Notes: generated from the sequence alone by a model not told the origin. Shown: positions 32,475 to 43,703, numbered from the stretch's first letter. The stretch: DNA of 64,000 nt from Euglena gracilis (GCA_039621445.1 CP154954.1:13076716-13140715); one strand, 5' to 3'. Made by a program: numbers and translations.

Positions 32475-32620
32475 CAATATTGAGCGCTCGAGATTGAGCC
32501 TCCTCGAGCTTTTTTAAGCCCCCCCCTCAAGGGGGGGCTTAAAAAAAGTAGCCTCGAGTGTCGTCGAGCGTCACTCGAGGAGGCTCATCGAGTAGCCTCG
32601 AGCGACGTGTCCAGCCTCCT
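32475..32620. repeat. CTCGAG-rich palindrome cluster with a long hairpin
   Basis: Multiple GCCTCGAG/CTCGAGGAGGC and TCGTCGAGCGTCACTCGAGG words occur here, plus a perfect hairpin at 32509-32548 (CTTTTTTAAGCCCCCCC, a short loop, then its inverse). The same CTCGAG words recur at 33130-33245, so the two clusters bracket the tandem repeat at 32930-33135. Confidence 0.75.
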
Positions 32621-32626
32621 CCCACG

Positions 32627-32815
32627 TACATACCTCCCCCCCATGCCTAATGAACACCCTTGCCCAATGAACAGGGGGTGTTCGGACCGTCTAGATTGTC
32701 ACCATATACTTTATCTACACAGAAACCTTTCCCCAAGCCCAATGAACACCCCCCCATTCGGACCGTCTAGATCATCACCTTATTGTTCATTGGGCTGGGT
32801 GGAGGGGAGGTGCAT
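32627..32815. mobile_element. MITE-like element with CCTCCCCCCCATGCCTAATGAACA ends
   Basis: CATACCTCCCC...AATGAACACC at the left is answered by TGTTCATTGGGCTGGGTGGAGGGGAGGTG at the right. Internally, ttcggaccgtctaga occurs twice in direct order (about 32680 and 32757). Size about 190 bp. The target duplication was not resolved. Confidence 0.5.
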
Positions 32816-32929
32816 GCATGTATCCCGAGACTCGGATGTGTTTCTCCTGCTGCCCACTTCTAATCTTCATTGCCATTCGTGTGGCAAGTTGTGCCGGACA
32901 TTGTTTTGGAATTGTATTGGATTTTGAGC

Positions 32930-33135
32930 AACACAAGGGATTTGCCCCCCAAAACGACTTGGAAACACAAGGTATTTGCCCCCCAGAACGACTTGGGAAC
33001 ACAAGGGATTTTGTTATTTTGGGGCCCTCGAGCAGTTGAGCAACAAAAAGGATTTCCCCCCCAAAATAATTTGGAAACACAAGGGATTTGCCCCCAAAAA
33101 TGATTTGGGAACACAAGGGATTTTGTTATTTTCGA
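32930..33135 (+). repeat. Higher-order tandem repeat (AACACAAGGGATTTGCCCC units)
   Basis: Units of about 34 bp, AACACAAGGGATTTGCCCCC followed by a diverged AAAACGACTTGGG, are arranged as a block of three. The block occurs twice (about 32930-33025 and 33040-33135), each time ending GGGATTTTGTTATTTT. It is flanked by the CTCGAG clusters. Confidence 0.8.
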
Positions 33136-33627
33136 GCGTTTTTAAGCCTCGAGTGTCGTCGAGCGTCACTCAAGGAAGCTTTCGAGTAGCCTCGAGCGAC
33201 GTCGAGCGACACTCGAGGCTGCTTGAGATCCTCCTCCTACGGAGCCTCCTCCTAATTTAACCCTCCCGGGGTGTGGGCAAGAGAGGGTTAACCAATAAGT
33301 TGCCTTCAGATTGCCTGAAGATGCCAAAAACTGGCCAAAAGTGGTCAAAGTGATGAAAGTATACCCAAAAAAAGGGCCAAAAATTAGCCGAAGTGGCAAT
33401 ATACCCCCGCCGCTGAGTGTATCGAGTCATCTCCCCCTCCCAGTCTAATGACACCTGCTTGGTCAGAGACAGTCATTGGCTGTTTTAACGACCGCCCCCT
33501 TGGTTTGAACATTCGTGTTCATTGGACAGGGGTGCGGGACGTTGGCAAACATTTTTGTTTGACAGTCGTGACACATGAAGGTCATTAAGGTCGTTGGGGG
33601 AAAAGGGGGGGAAATTCAATTAGAGGC

Positions 33628-34167
33628 CTAAGAGACACCCACAGAACGCTCAAAAAAGTCCGTCTGAGAAGAACAAGATGTATGGCATTTTGACTTCGGG
33701 GTAGATTTTTTCAGGTTTCGTGACCTGACGGGGGGTGGGTCCCAAACAACCCTCCGGGGTTGGGCTGAGTGGGTAGGTACCCCACCAGAGGTGGGGTTTC
33801 TTGTATCTTCGGCGCGAATTGTCAAAAACTTTGTCCCCAAATTGACCCTAGCCAACTGTGTCCCCCGAGCACTCCCCTTCGGCGGCACATCTCGCACTTG
33901 ATTTTTTTTGGCCAGGGTGCTCATTTTAACAAATTGACAAAAATTTATTTGGGCACCAGTGTGCAAGGGGTGATAGCGAGAGGGAGCACATTTGGACAAC
34001 ATACGAGCAAAGTATCATTTTTGGCCCCTGCTCTCCCGGGAATATCTCGCACTCGAGCATTTTGGTTTTGTCGGTGTGGGCAAATGTGTACATCGACATT
34101 TTTTTTTAACAAAACCCAAGCAATACCCAGAAAACCCCAAAATTGTCAGCAGGATGTGGTGTGGTGA
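33628..34167. other. Overlapping long open frames on both strands
   Basis: Minus strand 34002-33628 (124 codons) contains MSTLAKKNQVRDVPPKGSAR. Plus strand 33769-34167 (132 codons) contains GVIARGSTFGQHTSK. Both are plausible, and no splice border decides between them. The phrase GTGCGAGAT occurs repeatedly here and at 34680. Confidence 0.25.
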
Positions 34168-34359
34168 GATGGAATCAGGGACTTTGGCAAGTAAGGTGCC
34201 TAAGGAAAGGTGTAACCACAGCATGTGGTATACACAACACCCAGCATTTGTTTAGATCCTGCAGTGGCTGTGAATTTAAGATATTTACTGAACGATTTGG
34301 GCAGGTGTGCCTAAGCCTGAAAGGATACCCTGAAATTTGGTTGTGTGAGAAATTGTTGG

Positions 34360-34640
34360 TCGGTGTGGGCAAATGCGCAAATAGTCGGTGTGCACAAATG
34401 CGAACACCAACCTTGAATTCGTGAGAAATTGTTGGTCGGTGTGGGCATTTGCACATATGGATGGTGTGTGCAAATGCACACACACCAACCACTTGTGCAA
34501 CTGTGAAGTTCGCAAGCTGCAATTGATGTGTTTGCAAAATTGTGCAAGTGGTTGGTTTGTGCAAATGCAAAAACCGACTTTTTGTTCGGTTTGCGAACCT
34601 GCGCACAACAGCCACTTGTGGAATTTAACACACGTACCAT
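34360..34640. repeat. GCACAAATGCGCACACCGACC repeat block
   Basis: Five or more diverged units of GTGTGCACAAATGCG/GTTGGTCGGTGTGGGCA occur in both orientations. A related block lies at 440-665, with single copies near 34060 and 35280. ORFs on both strands through it are shadows rich in Cys/His. Confidence 0.7.
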
Positions 34641-34751
34641 TTAGAAGGTGCGGCATTGTTGCAGTTTGAAAATCCTTAAGTGCGAGATATTCAGTGGTAT
34701 TTACGTACAACTAAAGGACTAGACTGCCGGCACTAATTTGGTCATCAACAA

Positions 34752-34822
34752 TTAATTGGGCCAGTGAAAACCCTTTTCTAAGGCCGTGAACCATGAAAAT
34801 GAACAAGATCTCCAGGTTTTCC
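34752..34822 (-). CDS. Minus-strand gene, candidate exon 3 (stop TAA)
   Basis: Minus strand: acceptor ggttttcag|GG. In phase 1 the frame reads WKTWRSCSFSWFTALEKGFH and WPN before TAA. It is included because the phase agrees with exon 2. The peptide itself is not strongly convincing, and a second frame also ends soon (GKPGDLVHFHGSRP, TAG). Confidence 0.25.
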
Positions 34823-34977
34823 CTGAAAACCCGAGTTTAAAAATGCCCTTCACCCCCAGTAGTTGAATCCGAAAATGAGGCAAAATGCTTTTTCTGAAAA
34901 TGAATGTGTCTGTTAACCTGCGTTCAGGGTACCACATAATTCATTTGACCTTCTTCGACATACCAACTTCGACTTAC

Positions 34978-35050
34978 AACACCACCACTTTGAGCACCTC
35001 CACACGCTGCTCTTTTCATGTTTTCCACTCTGTTGTCTCAGGAGTTCTTG
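34978..35050 (-). CDS. Minus-strand gene, candidate exon 2
   Basis: Minus strand: acceptor gccttggcag|CAA and a strong donor TGGTGTT|gtaagt. The phase-0 frame reads QELLRQQSGKHEKSSVWRCS and KWWC, and the other two frames hit stops. It leaves phase 1. On the plus strand the same bases are open as well, so support comes mainly from the gtaagt donor. Confidence 0.35.
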
Positions 35051-35240
35051 CTGCCAAGGCTTCAAAATGAAAAGAATTTTGTTTGGTGTCCATAATTGGG
35101 AAAAGCAAACATTTGATGTGTGCAACTGCGCACAGCGACCACCCAAAAAAAATACTAGCATTATTCAAAAGAGGTGGTGCAGCACCTCAGGGAGGTTCTA
35201 TCGCAATTTCATCACATTCATTTTCCAGCTCCAAACACAC

Positions 35241-35465
35241 TGCCATAGGAGGCTGTTGGTTGGTTTTAAAATGGTCGGCATGCGCAAATGCGCACAGGTC
35301 CGTGGGTGCCACAACAGGGCCCTCCCCCGGCGATGCACTCCGATTGCGCCGCGCCACCCGTTCCCTCGTACGGGCCCCAGTTGAGGTAGGGGCTTCCCCT
35401 TGGGCCTCTGGGACCGTCTCTGTGATCGATGCGAACTGTTGTCGCTCTGTCACCTCAAACGCCAT
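35241..35465 (-). CDS. Minus-strand gene, candidate first exon (ATG at 35465)
   Basis: Minus strand: an ATG opens MAFEVTERQQFASITETVPE, AQGEAPTSTGARTRERVARR and NRSASPGEGPVVAPTDLCAF. This hydrophilic N-terminus is typical of real proteins, and the donor CCTATGGCA|gtgtgt gives exactly 75 codons. The last 20 codons overlap a GCGCATTTGCGCA word of the repeat at 34.4 kb, so the true donor may be earlier. The plus strand is also open here. Confidence 0.42.
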
Positions 35466-35479
35466 TGAATAGCGTATGT

Positions 35480-37070
35480 CAACAAAAGTGACTCTGAATG
35501 ATATTCTTTGACTGTCATCATATTCTGATTGCTCATCAGTAGTTTAAGTCTCAAATTGTTGGTTTCCAGTTCCCCTGTCATTGTTTTGAATTTCCAGCTT
35601 GTTGACCTTCGTTCCATCTTTTCTTTCCATCTTTGCTGAGGGACTGTTCATCCATCTCAGCAACTGTGCTCGCCTCAAGGTGCTTTTCCCCTCAGTGGTT
35701 TCGACACCGCCCATTCTCCCCCCTTCCCAGACAATGATTGCCAATGACTTCTGCAGTGATTGCCCCCTCTCCCCACCTCATACCATTTGGTGTGCAGGGC
35801 TGGGATTTGGACCATTACTGCATGAGGTTGGTTGTGGGAGTTATTTTACATTTGTCCCATGTCTGCTTGTTTTTGTCATGTGTATTTATCTCTAATTTTT
35901 TTTAAAAAATAATTTATTAGGCATCCATCCCCCTGCCCTTTCTGGCAAATTTCCATTGGAAGATTGATTGGGAAGCATTTTTGACCCAGTCGGCTGTAGG
36001 GTGTGAGTTCAGCACAAAGTCTGGAAAATCTGAAAATAAAAACGGTGGTGGATTGACCATATGGGCACTGAATCTAATCCAAACAAAATTTCCAGTATCC
36101 AGGCTTCTGTTTAAGGGGTCGCAGCACCCCTGAGGAGGGTGCTCGACTGCAGCCAGTCCAAATTTGGACCCTCATTCCCTGCTAGCAGACCTTTTTTGGA
36201 CTCCCAAAACCTGCCAAAAATACCCATTTTTGGACATTTTTACGCAAAGTCAGGCAAGGAAAAAAGTATACTGTAACTCTGTAATTTTTGCATAAAGTAC
36301 CTGTAACGTGGTAACTATATTGAATAATTATCCAATGTATTTCATTTTTATTATTTCATTGTATTTTTTTATTTATAGTATTTCATTGTTATTTGTATAA
36401 CCGCCCAAAATTGGCAAAAACACCAGTGTGTGCACTTTTTGAGTAAAAAAAGCAAAAAAAAATGCTTGGCAGTGCTAAGAATTTCGGGCTCAAAGTGCCG
36501 AAAGGAAAAAATTGCCCATTTTGGGGGCTGGGTAACCCTCAATCCGATTTTTTTTCAGAGAAACCCATGTCCCACAACCGGTCGTTGGACATTTTGGGGG
36601 GGACGTCCGCTGCTGAGACTCAAAATACCACTACAGCCGCTACTGATGCTCCTGAGGCATATAAACATATTGTAGCAGCAGCGTGTATTTTTCCAAACGT
36701 TCCCGGCAGCCGCCGGGCAGCTTGGGGAATGCCCGAGTGAAAAATTGAATATAAAACACTGGTGCCATCTAAAGGACATCAAAGGATGACGTTATTCAAC
36801 AAGAAATGTGACGAAAATTCAACAAAAAAGTTAAATAGCTACTGCTTTCATTTTGCCATCTGTGATCACCAACCGCATTGTAACTTTGGCTTTGTGGAGC
36901 CCACAATTTCAAAAAAAAAAATGATTGTATGTGCACACCGCGGAGAATGGGCAAAATTTTAAAAAGATTAAGTTTAAGATTTCTGGGGGGAAAAGCATTG
37001 GAATATGGGGGCGTCGCTGAGATCTTATCCCTTTAGGGTAAGAGCGAAGCTTACCCCTGGCGAACCCCCC
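35480..37070. other. No supported gene; one F3 end fragment
   Basis: ACCGGTCGTTGGACAT near 36577-36592 is an F3 end fragment. The frame at 36600-36740 (AAETQNTTTAATDAPEAYKH) is weakly protein-like but has no splice borders. The rest is AT-rich. Confidence 0.4.
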
Positions 37071-37072
37071 CC

Positions 37073-37082
37073 CCCCCCTCGA

Positions 37083-37113
<31 letters not shown>
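37073..37113. repeat. Poly-C tract
   Basis: Two C runs, the longer about 27 bp, separated by TCGA. Such runs occur throughout the window and are likely to be sites of length error. Confidence 0.9.
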
Positions 37114-37329
37114 GTCGGGGCCACCAGGAGAACCGATGGATTATCATCATGATCCCGGCCCGGTTCCCGGACTTTTTTTTCAGTGAGCGACTGGATTTCT
37201 AGTTTCCGAATCACCTGGATTTGACCCCCAACTCCCCGCCAGGCCCGAGTTATTCACGCGCGAAGGGGTCTAAACTGGGCAGGACCCAAGCCCCCCCCCC
37301 CGTTGGACTCAGCCATTTCAGCCAAAAAA

Positions 37330-37745
37330 ATGTCCATTTTCAAAATATCTCCAAAATCAAGCCAATCAAAGGAAATGTTGGGAGACCTAATTTGAAGCCC
37401 TCGGAATGCCCTATCCAGCCATATTTTGATTTCCCCGCAACTCCCCGCCTAGCCCGAGATACGACCGTTTTTCAGCCCAGATGGCCGTTTTGTACACTTT
37501 TCCCACTGTCCGACCGTTTTCGGGGGGTGGGGGGTCAAAAAATCAATGTTTTCAAAATTTCTCAAAAATGATGCAAAGTCAAAGGAAATGTCTGGAGACC
37601 TAAATTGAAGCCCTTGGAACGCTCTATCTACTGGTATTTTGGTTTCCTCGCAGCTCGCCGCCTAGCCCGAGATACGGCCAATTTTTTTTCGGCCAATTTA
37701 GGCCATTTTGTACACTTTTTCCACTGGCCGATTTAGCCGTTTTCG
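37330..37745 (+). repeat. Diverged tandem duplication, unit about 210 bp
   Basis: Both copies follow the order TTTTCAAAAT.TCTC, AAAGGAAATGT, GGAGACCTAA, TTGAAGCCCT, GATTTCC/GGTTTCC, CCGCCTAGCCCGAGATACG, TTTTGTACACTTTT. A third relative (AGGAAATGTCAGGAGAACC, TTGAAGCCC) lies at about 26970-27030. Confidence 0.7.
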
Positions 37746-38115
37746 GACAAAAAAGGTCAAAAAATCGAAATTTTTTTTTGCCCGAAACGATGTTTTTTGG
37801 CCTCCCGGACCCGGAAAAGGTGCTTTTTGAGCCAAAAATGAGCGTTTTTCCACCCCCTGGCCTCCTGTTTCGGGCACAAAACCCTTGCATTTCAGTCAAA
37901 GAGCTCCATGGAGTGGGCTGGTTTACATGGGGGGGTCAATGAAAGGGTGGGTGCGCGTTTATTAAGAGCTCAGCACTATTCAAAACCTGGTTCAGCGGTT
38001 CGCTGGGTTGTAAATATCTTGGATGCTACGAGCTGGATGTCCATTTTTGTCAGAAAATGACCACAAATATAATAGAAAGAATAATGAAAAATAAAAAGAG
38101 AGTAAACAAATACTA

Positions 38116-38514
38116 CCCCCCCCCTATGTCCAACGACCCCCCTATGTCCAACGACCACCCCCCCGGTCAGAGGACACCTTTTTGGAGGTTTGGCAAAAAT
38201 TTTGGTCCCGGCGCGAAAATTTTTGTGCCCCAAATCGGTCAAAAATTGGCCAAAATGCCATTTTTGGCACTTTTTGGACAAAAATTTGTCAAAATTGCCC
38301 AAAATTTTCGGCGCAAAGCGCTGGAAGGGAAAATTTGACCTTATTTGGGGGGTGGAGACCCGATTACCCGCCAACATTTTTTTTTTTGACCCCTTGTCCA
38401 ACGACCACCCCCCCCGGTCAGAGGACACCTTTTTGGTCACTACCCTATGTCCAACGACCACCCCCCCGGTCGGAGGACAGAGGTTACTGGTCGTTGGACA
38501 TAGGGGGGGGAGGG
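38116..38514 (+). mobile_element. F3 Tc1/mariner-like MITE, complete copy
   Basis: Flanked by TA (38114-38115 and 38515-38516). The left end CCCCCCCCCTATGTCCAACG and right end GTTGGACATAGGGGGGGGA mirror each other for about 25 bp. GGTCAGAGGACACCTTTTTG appears near both ends. The middle is AT-rich and non-coding, lacking the exon-like segment of the copy at 30499. Confidence 0.88.
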
Positions 38515-38529
38515 TAATTGGCGTTGTTA

Positions 38530-40460
38530 TCATAATGAATCACAGCCTATTTGATGCCTCTATTTAATAAAGAGCGCAGTACCTCAGTACCTCAGGGAAT
38601 AAACTCGGATCGATATATGGCTCCCCCCCCCTCCTCCCGGAAAATTGTCACCAGACAGGTTGGCCGGTGCCCTGACCTGGGGACCCTGACTGTTTCCCAG
38701 GCTGGGCAATTGGCGAGAAAGTCACAAAATAAAAGTTGAACCTGACAGGGTAGCCAGAAGCCAGGGATCCTGAAAATTTGCCACATTTCCCAGGTTGTCC
38801 GGGATGGGGCAGTTTCATTGTCCGTTTCTTGTTGTTGGACCCTGACAGGTTCTCAGCCGCAATAGTTTCCTGCAAGGTGGGGGGGGGATAGGTAACTTCC
38901 GGAAGACACAAGAAAGGACAATAATACCTGCACCTTCTCGCCGTTAACAGCTGAGCAATATACTAAAAAAATAATAAATATATATGATAATTCAAACTTG
39001 AAAAATGGCGGTGGGGGACATGCATTTCTCTTAGCGGCAGAGACGTTTAAAATATAATTTAAAATATAATATATAAAAATACAATGCATACAGAACAGGA
39101 TTCCAGATTCATGACTTTAGGGTGGAAGGGGACAAAACAATTGGAAAGCAAAGGTAAAGCTAAATTTTTTGTCAACGTCTTTTGAACGATTTTAGAGTAC
39201 ACACATAAATCAAACAGATATCCAAAAAAACGGAACAAATGGTTTGACAGAGAAAATGACAGAGACCCACACCTATTTTGTGCTCCGCTTATTTCGCAGG
39301 TGAGTTGTGATATTTTTTTTGCTCTGCGAAGGGAAAATTATGTTGCTGGCCGTGAACCAGGAAAAATCCTGCAAGCAAAAACCAAAATTGCATTAAACAT
39401 CTCCCCAGTTGGCTTTTGCTTAAGGACCCCCGGGGACACTGGCTGCCATTTTGCTAGAAACTGAAAAGACATATCAGGGGACCCTCGGACCCCCCGCTGG
39501 CCAGGGGTCCGAGGGTCCCTTGATTGGAAAAACAATCCCTCCGGTGCGTGCGTGGTCAAAATAGGATTTTCAATGAAAGATTTTTAATATTTAATGTTTA
39601 ATTGAAGCCTTTCAATGAATATTTCTGATTCAAATCATGTTTTTTTTCCATTTTTGGAGGTGGTAAAAAAGCCAGATTTCACATACATGGGTCCCAGTTC
39701 TACTTCCCCCACGGACGGCAGGGTCAACATCTGTGCATCACTATTTGTGCATTGCATTGCTGATAGTGGGCGGCTTGTTCACCACAGCAGTGTCCTCTTA
39801 CCCCCCCCACCTTAGCCGGCTGCTGCTCGGTTTTTGTCTTTACATCTGGGCAGAAATCCTGATAGAAAAATTAGTGATAAAGTGTCTTATTCGACGATGC
39901 TCGCATGTGTGAGGATATCTGGCCTGTTGACTTTGTATTACTGAATAATTTTTTGATGTGCCAGGGTAGCTGCCATAAATCACCACCCGCTGAACATCTC
40001 TCCCCCTCACACGTGTGTAAGAGGGCAGCCCAATTCTTCTTCCGCATCCGTGTTGGTATCCTGCGCCGTTGCGAGCCTGCAGCTGTGCCCTCTTTGATTG
40101 CCTGTTGAGCAAGTCGATGACGAACGACCTTGATTTGGTGGCAAAAGTAGTCTCCCGAGGGAGCTTCCAGAATGAGTGTTCAGCAATGTCACAAGTGTCG
40201 GCATTGTGATAAGTGGCATTGGTGCATTGGTGTCATCAGCTGACACTCATTGTCCTCGGTGTCATCACCAATGGCGTCAACGGCTGTATAAGAAATGGGT
40301 GTATTTACAACAAAGCATTTCCACAAATTTATTAGCCAAAGTTGGTGGCAAAGGACCGAGTTATTGAACCGAATGCAAGTCGCAGAAGTGAGGCACCGTG
40401 TCCGAAATTAAGGAATTATTGCGATGTGATCAAGGATAAATGATTAAGGATCTGTCCGAT
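38530..40460. other. No supported gene
   Basis: 39615-39815 (plus) and 40112-39840 (minus) hold frames of 66 and 90 codons with natural composition (for example VVIYGSYPGTSKNY on the minus strand), but opposite frames are open and no phase-consistent splice borders were found. 39440-39520 has a GGGACCCTCGGACCCC palindrome. Confidence 0.35.
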
Positions 40461-40467
40461 GTGATTT

Positions 40468-41013
40468 ATGTGCATTTTGATCAGGCAAGCCAACGACACT
40501 CCCATCTCCAAGTACTCGGCAATTTTTTGTAGGCCAGGAAGGAATTGGCGTCAGACTTGCTTCCTTCTGGTTTTTTCCTTGCCGTTAATTTCCCCCAGCA
40601 TACTACATACAAATTTCGATTCCCTCGGGTGTATCCCCCCAGTCGTTAGGCTGTCCCAGCCAGACACCGAACTGCTCTCAAGACAGGGCCTGACCACGAC
40701 TCTAACTCTTCAACCCCCATCCCCGCACTGCATGGGTTTCGGCGCGCCCGTCCACCCCCAGCGCCGCCGCCTGTGTCGCCTGTCTGTACATCCCTCGACC
40801 CCGATCGTTCTGTCCCCCTGTTCGTCGTGTCCCCGTGTGTCTCACGCCCACCGGTTGCTTCCGTCCCCCAGAGCGCGGCCATCTGTGGCTCAATTCAATG
40901 GGTCTTCTTCAATGGGGTTCAGGATGCAAAAAAAGTTTGTTCAAAGCCTTCAAAGTGTTTTGGAGACTAGACCCATTTCGGATTTTTTTTCCAGCCAGGT
41001 TCCCCCCCACTAA
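40468..41013 (+). CDS. Longest simple ORF with ordinary composition, hypothetical
   Basis: 181 codons from ATG to TAA without low-complexity sequence. Parts: YSAIFCRPGRNWRQTCFLLV, RRRLCRLSVHPSTPIVLSPC, MGFRMQKKFVQSLQSVLETR. A Leu/Phe-rich stretch near residues 31-45 could be a membrane segment. A competing frame after an acceptor (gtcccccag|AGC, 40873) reads SAAICGSIQWVFFNGVQDAK. No family is recognised. Confidence 0.3.
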   Translation: MCILIRQANDTPISKYSAIFCRPGRNWRQTCFLLVFSLPLISPSILHTNFDSLGCIPPVVRLSQPDTELLSRQGLTTTLTLQPPSPHCMGFGAPVHPQRRRLCRLSVHPSTPIVLSPCSSCPRVSHAHRLLPSPRARPSVAQFNGSSSMGFRMQKKFVQSLQSVLETRPISDFFSSQVPPH

Positions 41014-42539
41014 TTTTATACCCCACCGTTCTTACCCATTTTTTCTGGTTTTCCAGACAAAGAGGGAGGTTCCTATAGATTTGTTTGTCATTATTATTTA
41101 ATTTTTAATGGATCTCGTGGATTTTTAGTGTATTTTGAAAAGAATCAGGATCACCAAATCCCCAGTAGTGTGCAAAATCACAACTTTTTCACATAGGCTG
41201 TGTAGGAAGTAATATCGAGGTGGTGACGATTTTGTTCCCATCGCAGCCACGTCGTCGAAGTCACTGCCCCCTCAGTCTGGGTTGGCAGGGGTAACCATCT
41301 CGTGATATCATAAACATGGAGCCAATTCTACTCACCGCAGCGTGATGCTGAGTTTGTTTTGCAAATTGAAGGGGTCCGAAAAGCAGAATGACCTGCTCTC
41401 GCAGTATTTTAGCTTGGATTCCGGTTTATTCCGGTTTTCGCTATTACGGTTTATTCCGGTTTATTCCAGACCGAAATATCTCCCTGCCCCTGCATCGACC
41501 AACCCCCAAAACAACCCAAAAAGGGGTGGGGGTTGGTCAGTGGGCTGAGCAATGGTGACCATTTACTCAATGTTTTCATTTAACCCAATGTTGCTCCAAC
41601 CCAACAACCTAAAATTTCAGAATCCTATGCGTGATATCAGGAGAATACCCAAACCCCCCAAAACAGTACTTTCCCGCACCCCGACCCCCATATACCCCAC
41701 CCTTACCCCGCGCCGCTAAACAGCCCACCCTGGGTCGAGCTCAAAATCTGGAAAATTTGGTCCAGTCAGGAAAAGGCTGCTGGCTAACCCCAATCCCCAT
41801 CCCACCCTACATTTGGGGTCAAATCCGGTGTCAAAACTTTTAACCGGAATAACCGGAATAAAAGTGCCAGCCAATGGCTTGAAAATTCTGCAAGGCACAA
41901 GGCAATGAAGGTGAAGTTTGATATATTTTCAGGTTTCAAAATCAAAAGAGCAACAAAAGAGTGGAAGCATAGCACAGTCGGCACTTAATATCTGATGCAC
42001 ACCTCACCTTTGGCTGTTTCCCCCCCTAATTGAATGCATTTTTTGTTTGTATTTTATCCCCATTTGTGGGGCTGCAATTAGTGAATGTTTGTCCCTGAGT
42101 TCTTTTTAAAGGGACATGAACTAGGACAATATCAACGCCGATTTTTGGGGGCAGGGATCCCATTGAACAAAGTGAATCATCTTTCAATCAGGGGGTAATA
42201 ACACTCTTAGGCGGCCTAATTCGCACTTAAGGTTTTGACATTTGCATTGCGCAAAAAAATTGCACTTTGAAAAAGGTTCAAAAACCCAGGTTTGAATGCC
42301 AGGACACGTGAACAGCAACACCAGCCTAACTCGCATTTAGCTTTGAAAGTGTAAAATTGCGCCGACGCGCAATCTTGCAAAGAAGTTATGTTATCGAACA
42401 CCGAGGTCTGAGACAGTCCGAATTAGTGTCTCCCTACCCCCAGGGCCTGGGGACGAACATAACGACTTGGACATCTACAGTGTACGGACACAGGGCTCCC
42501 TGGGCCCTGTGTGCATAACCCCTAAGCGCTGGGTAATGA

Positions 42540-42780
42540 AACGAGGGAACTCCATTGCGCAGTTGCGCCATGGCGCAGAATTTTTTCATTACAAAAAAAA
42601 TATTGCGCTTTGGCGCAATGTTTTTTATTGTAATTCTAAATAATAATGCGCATTTGCGCAATAATAACAGCATATGCGTCAACGTGTGTTTTCATTGCGC
42701 ATCCGCAAAGAAAACACGCTCATGTAGAAAGAAAATTTAAGAGTTATATTGTGACATGGCGCAATAGAAATACAAATTTC
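42540..42780. repeat. GCGCAATTGCGC-type palindromes
   Basis: GCGCAGTTGCGCCATGGCGCA, ATTGCGCTTTGGCGCAAT and ATGCGCATTTGCGCAAT follow in 120 bp, each a near-palindrome. The array lies inside the inverted-repeat structure. Confidence 0.6.
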
Positions 42781-42837
42781 AAAATTCAGGATTAGCATGG
42801 CTGTTGCGTCGAAGCGGACACCGCAGCAGGCAAACCT

Positions 42838-43224
42838 TCACGAACAGATTGTAGAGCCTAAAAAGCAACAGAACGGGCCAAAAGTCACCTGGCTTGTGTA
42901 GCACCATCTGGGGAACACAGTCGAGGCTTCAAAAATGAGGGAGACACAATTGGGCCTAAGATAAGGTGTACACCCAGCGGGACAATTTTTGGGAAGAAAA
43001 CAGACAGCGGTGCCAGGGACCCGCCTCAGGAGAAAACCGCGAGCACCAATTTTCATCGGCTTGTTTGTCCCCGGAAAGGCCGGGGTCTGCTGTGGTGTGC
43101 AGACCTGCATCACCAAGTGCGAAGTGACCACTTGGTGGGGTGGGGCAAGCAAGGAATGCAAATCTATTCCTGAAGCCCGGGTGAGCGCCTCGCCCAATTG
43201 TGCTTCGAAAAATCCTAAGTCCAT
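42838..43224 (-). CDS. Hypothetical ORF inside the inverted-repeat structure
   Basis: Minus strand, 128 codons, ATG to stop. It begins MDLGFFEAQLGEALTRASGI, then DLHSLLAPPHQVVTSHLVMQ, a convincing start. The second half is Phe/Cys-rich and less so. It might be an exon captured by the element. A plus-strand frame overlaps (42989-43258). No family is recognised. Confidence 0.35.
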   Translation of the reverse strand: MDLGFFEAQLGEALTRASGIDLHSLLAPPHQVVTSHLVMQVCTPQQTPAFPGTNKPMKIGARGFLLRRVPGTAVCFLPKNCPAGCTPYLRPNCVSLIFEASTVFPRWCYTSQVTFGPFCCFLGSTICS

Positions 43225-43636
43225 TCAGACAGAAATTGACCGGAATAAACCGGAATAAATTCCGGAATAAACCGGAATAACCCGGAATAAACCGGAATAA
43301 AACACCGGAATTAAATTTTCGGCCGACCGGAATATCTCCCTGCCCCCCCAGATTTTGAGCTCGACCCAGGGTGGGCTGTTTAGCGGCGCGGGGTAAGGGT
43401 GGGGTATATGGGGGTCGGGGTGCGGGAAAGTACTGTTTTGGGGGGTTTGGGCATTCTCCTGATATCACGCATAGGATTCTGAAATTTTAGGTTGTTGGGT
43501 TGGAGCAACATTGGGTTTTAAATGCTCACCATTGCTCAGCCCACTGACCAACCCCCACCCCTTTTTGGGTTGTTTTGGGGGTTGGTCGATGGAATTCCTG
43601 GCCCGTGGATTTTTTTTAATTATTAGCAATGGGGCT

Positions 43637-43646
43637 GATAATAATA

Positions 43647-43703
<57 letters not shown>

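Larger units (their letters stand above)
41494..43592. mobile_element. About 2.1-kb structure with 260-bp inverted repeats
   Basis: 41494-41752 (ATCGACCAACCCCCAAAACA ... GGGTCGAGCTCAAAATCT) reappears inverted at 43345-43592 with very few differences. Both arms are flanked on one side by ACCGGAATA/TTATTCCGG runs. The interior (1.6 kb) contains a 128-codon minus-strand frame but no recognised transposase. It could be a terminal-inverted-repeat element or two opposite copies of a 260-bp repeat. Confidence 0.65.

Noticed and set aside
32930-33135. CRISPR or integron array
   Set aside because: Units are contiguous and diverged, without unique spacers or any associated genes.
37073-37113. Poly-C tracts as regulatory quadruplex sites
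   Set aside because: C/G runs occur hundreds of times throughout the window, and nothing singles out particular ones as functional.
41494-43592. A transposase, reverse transcriptase or integrase gene in any of the repeats
   Set aside because: No catalytic motif (DDE, YADD, HHCC) was recognised in any open frame, so all elements are called non-autonomous.
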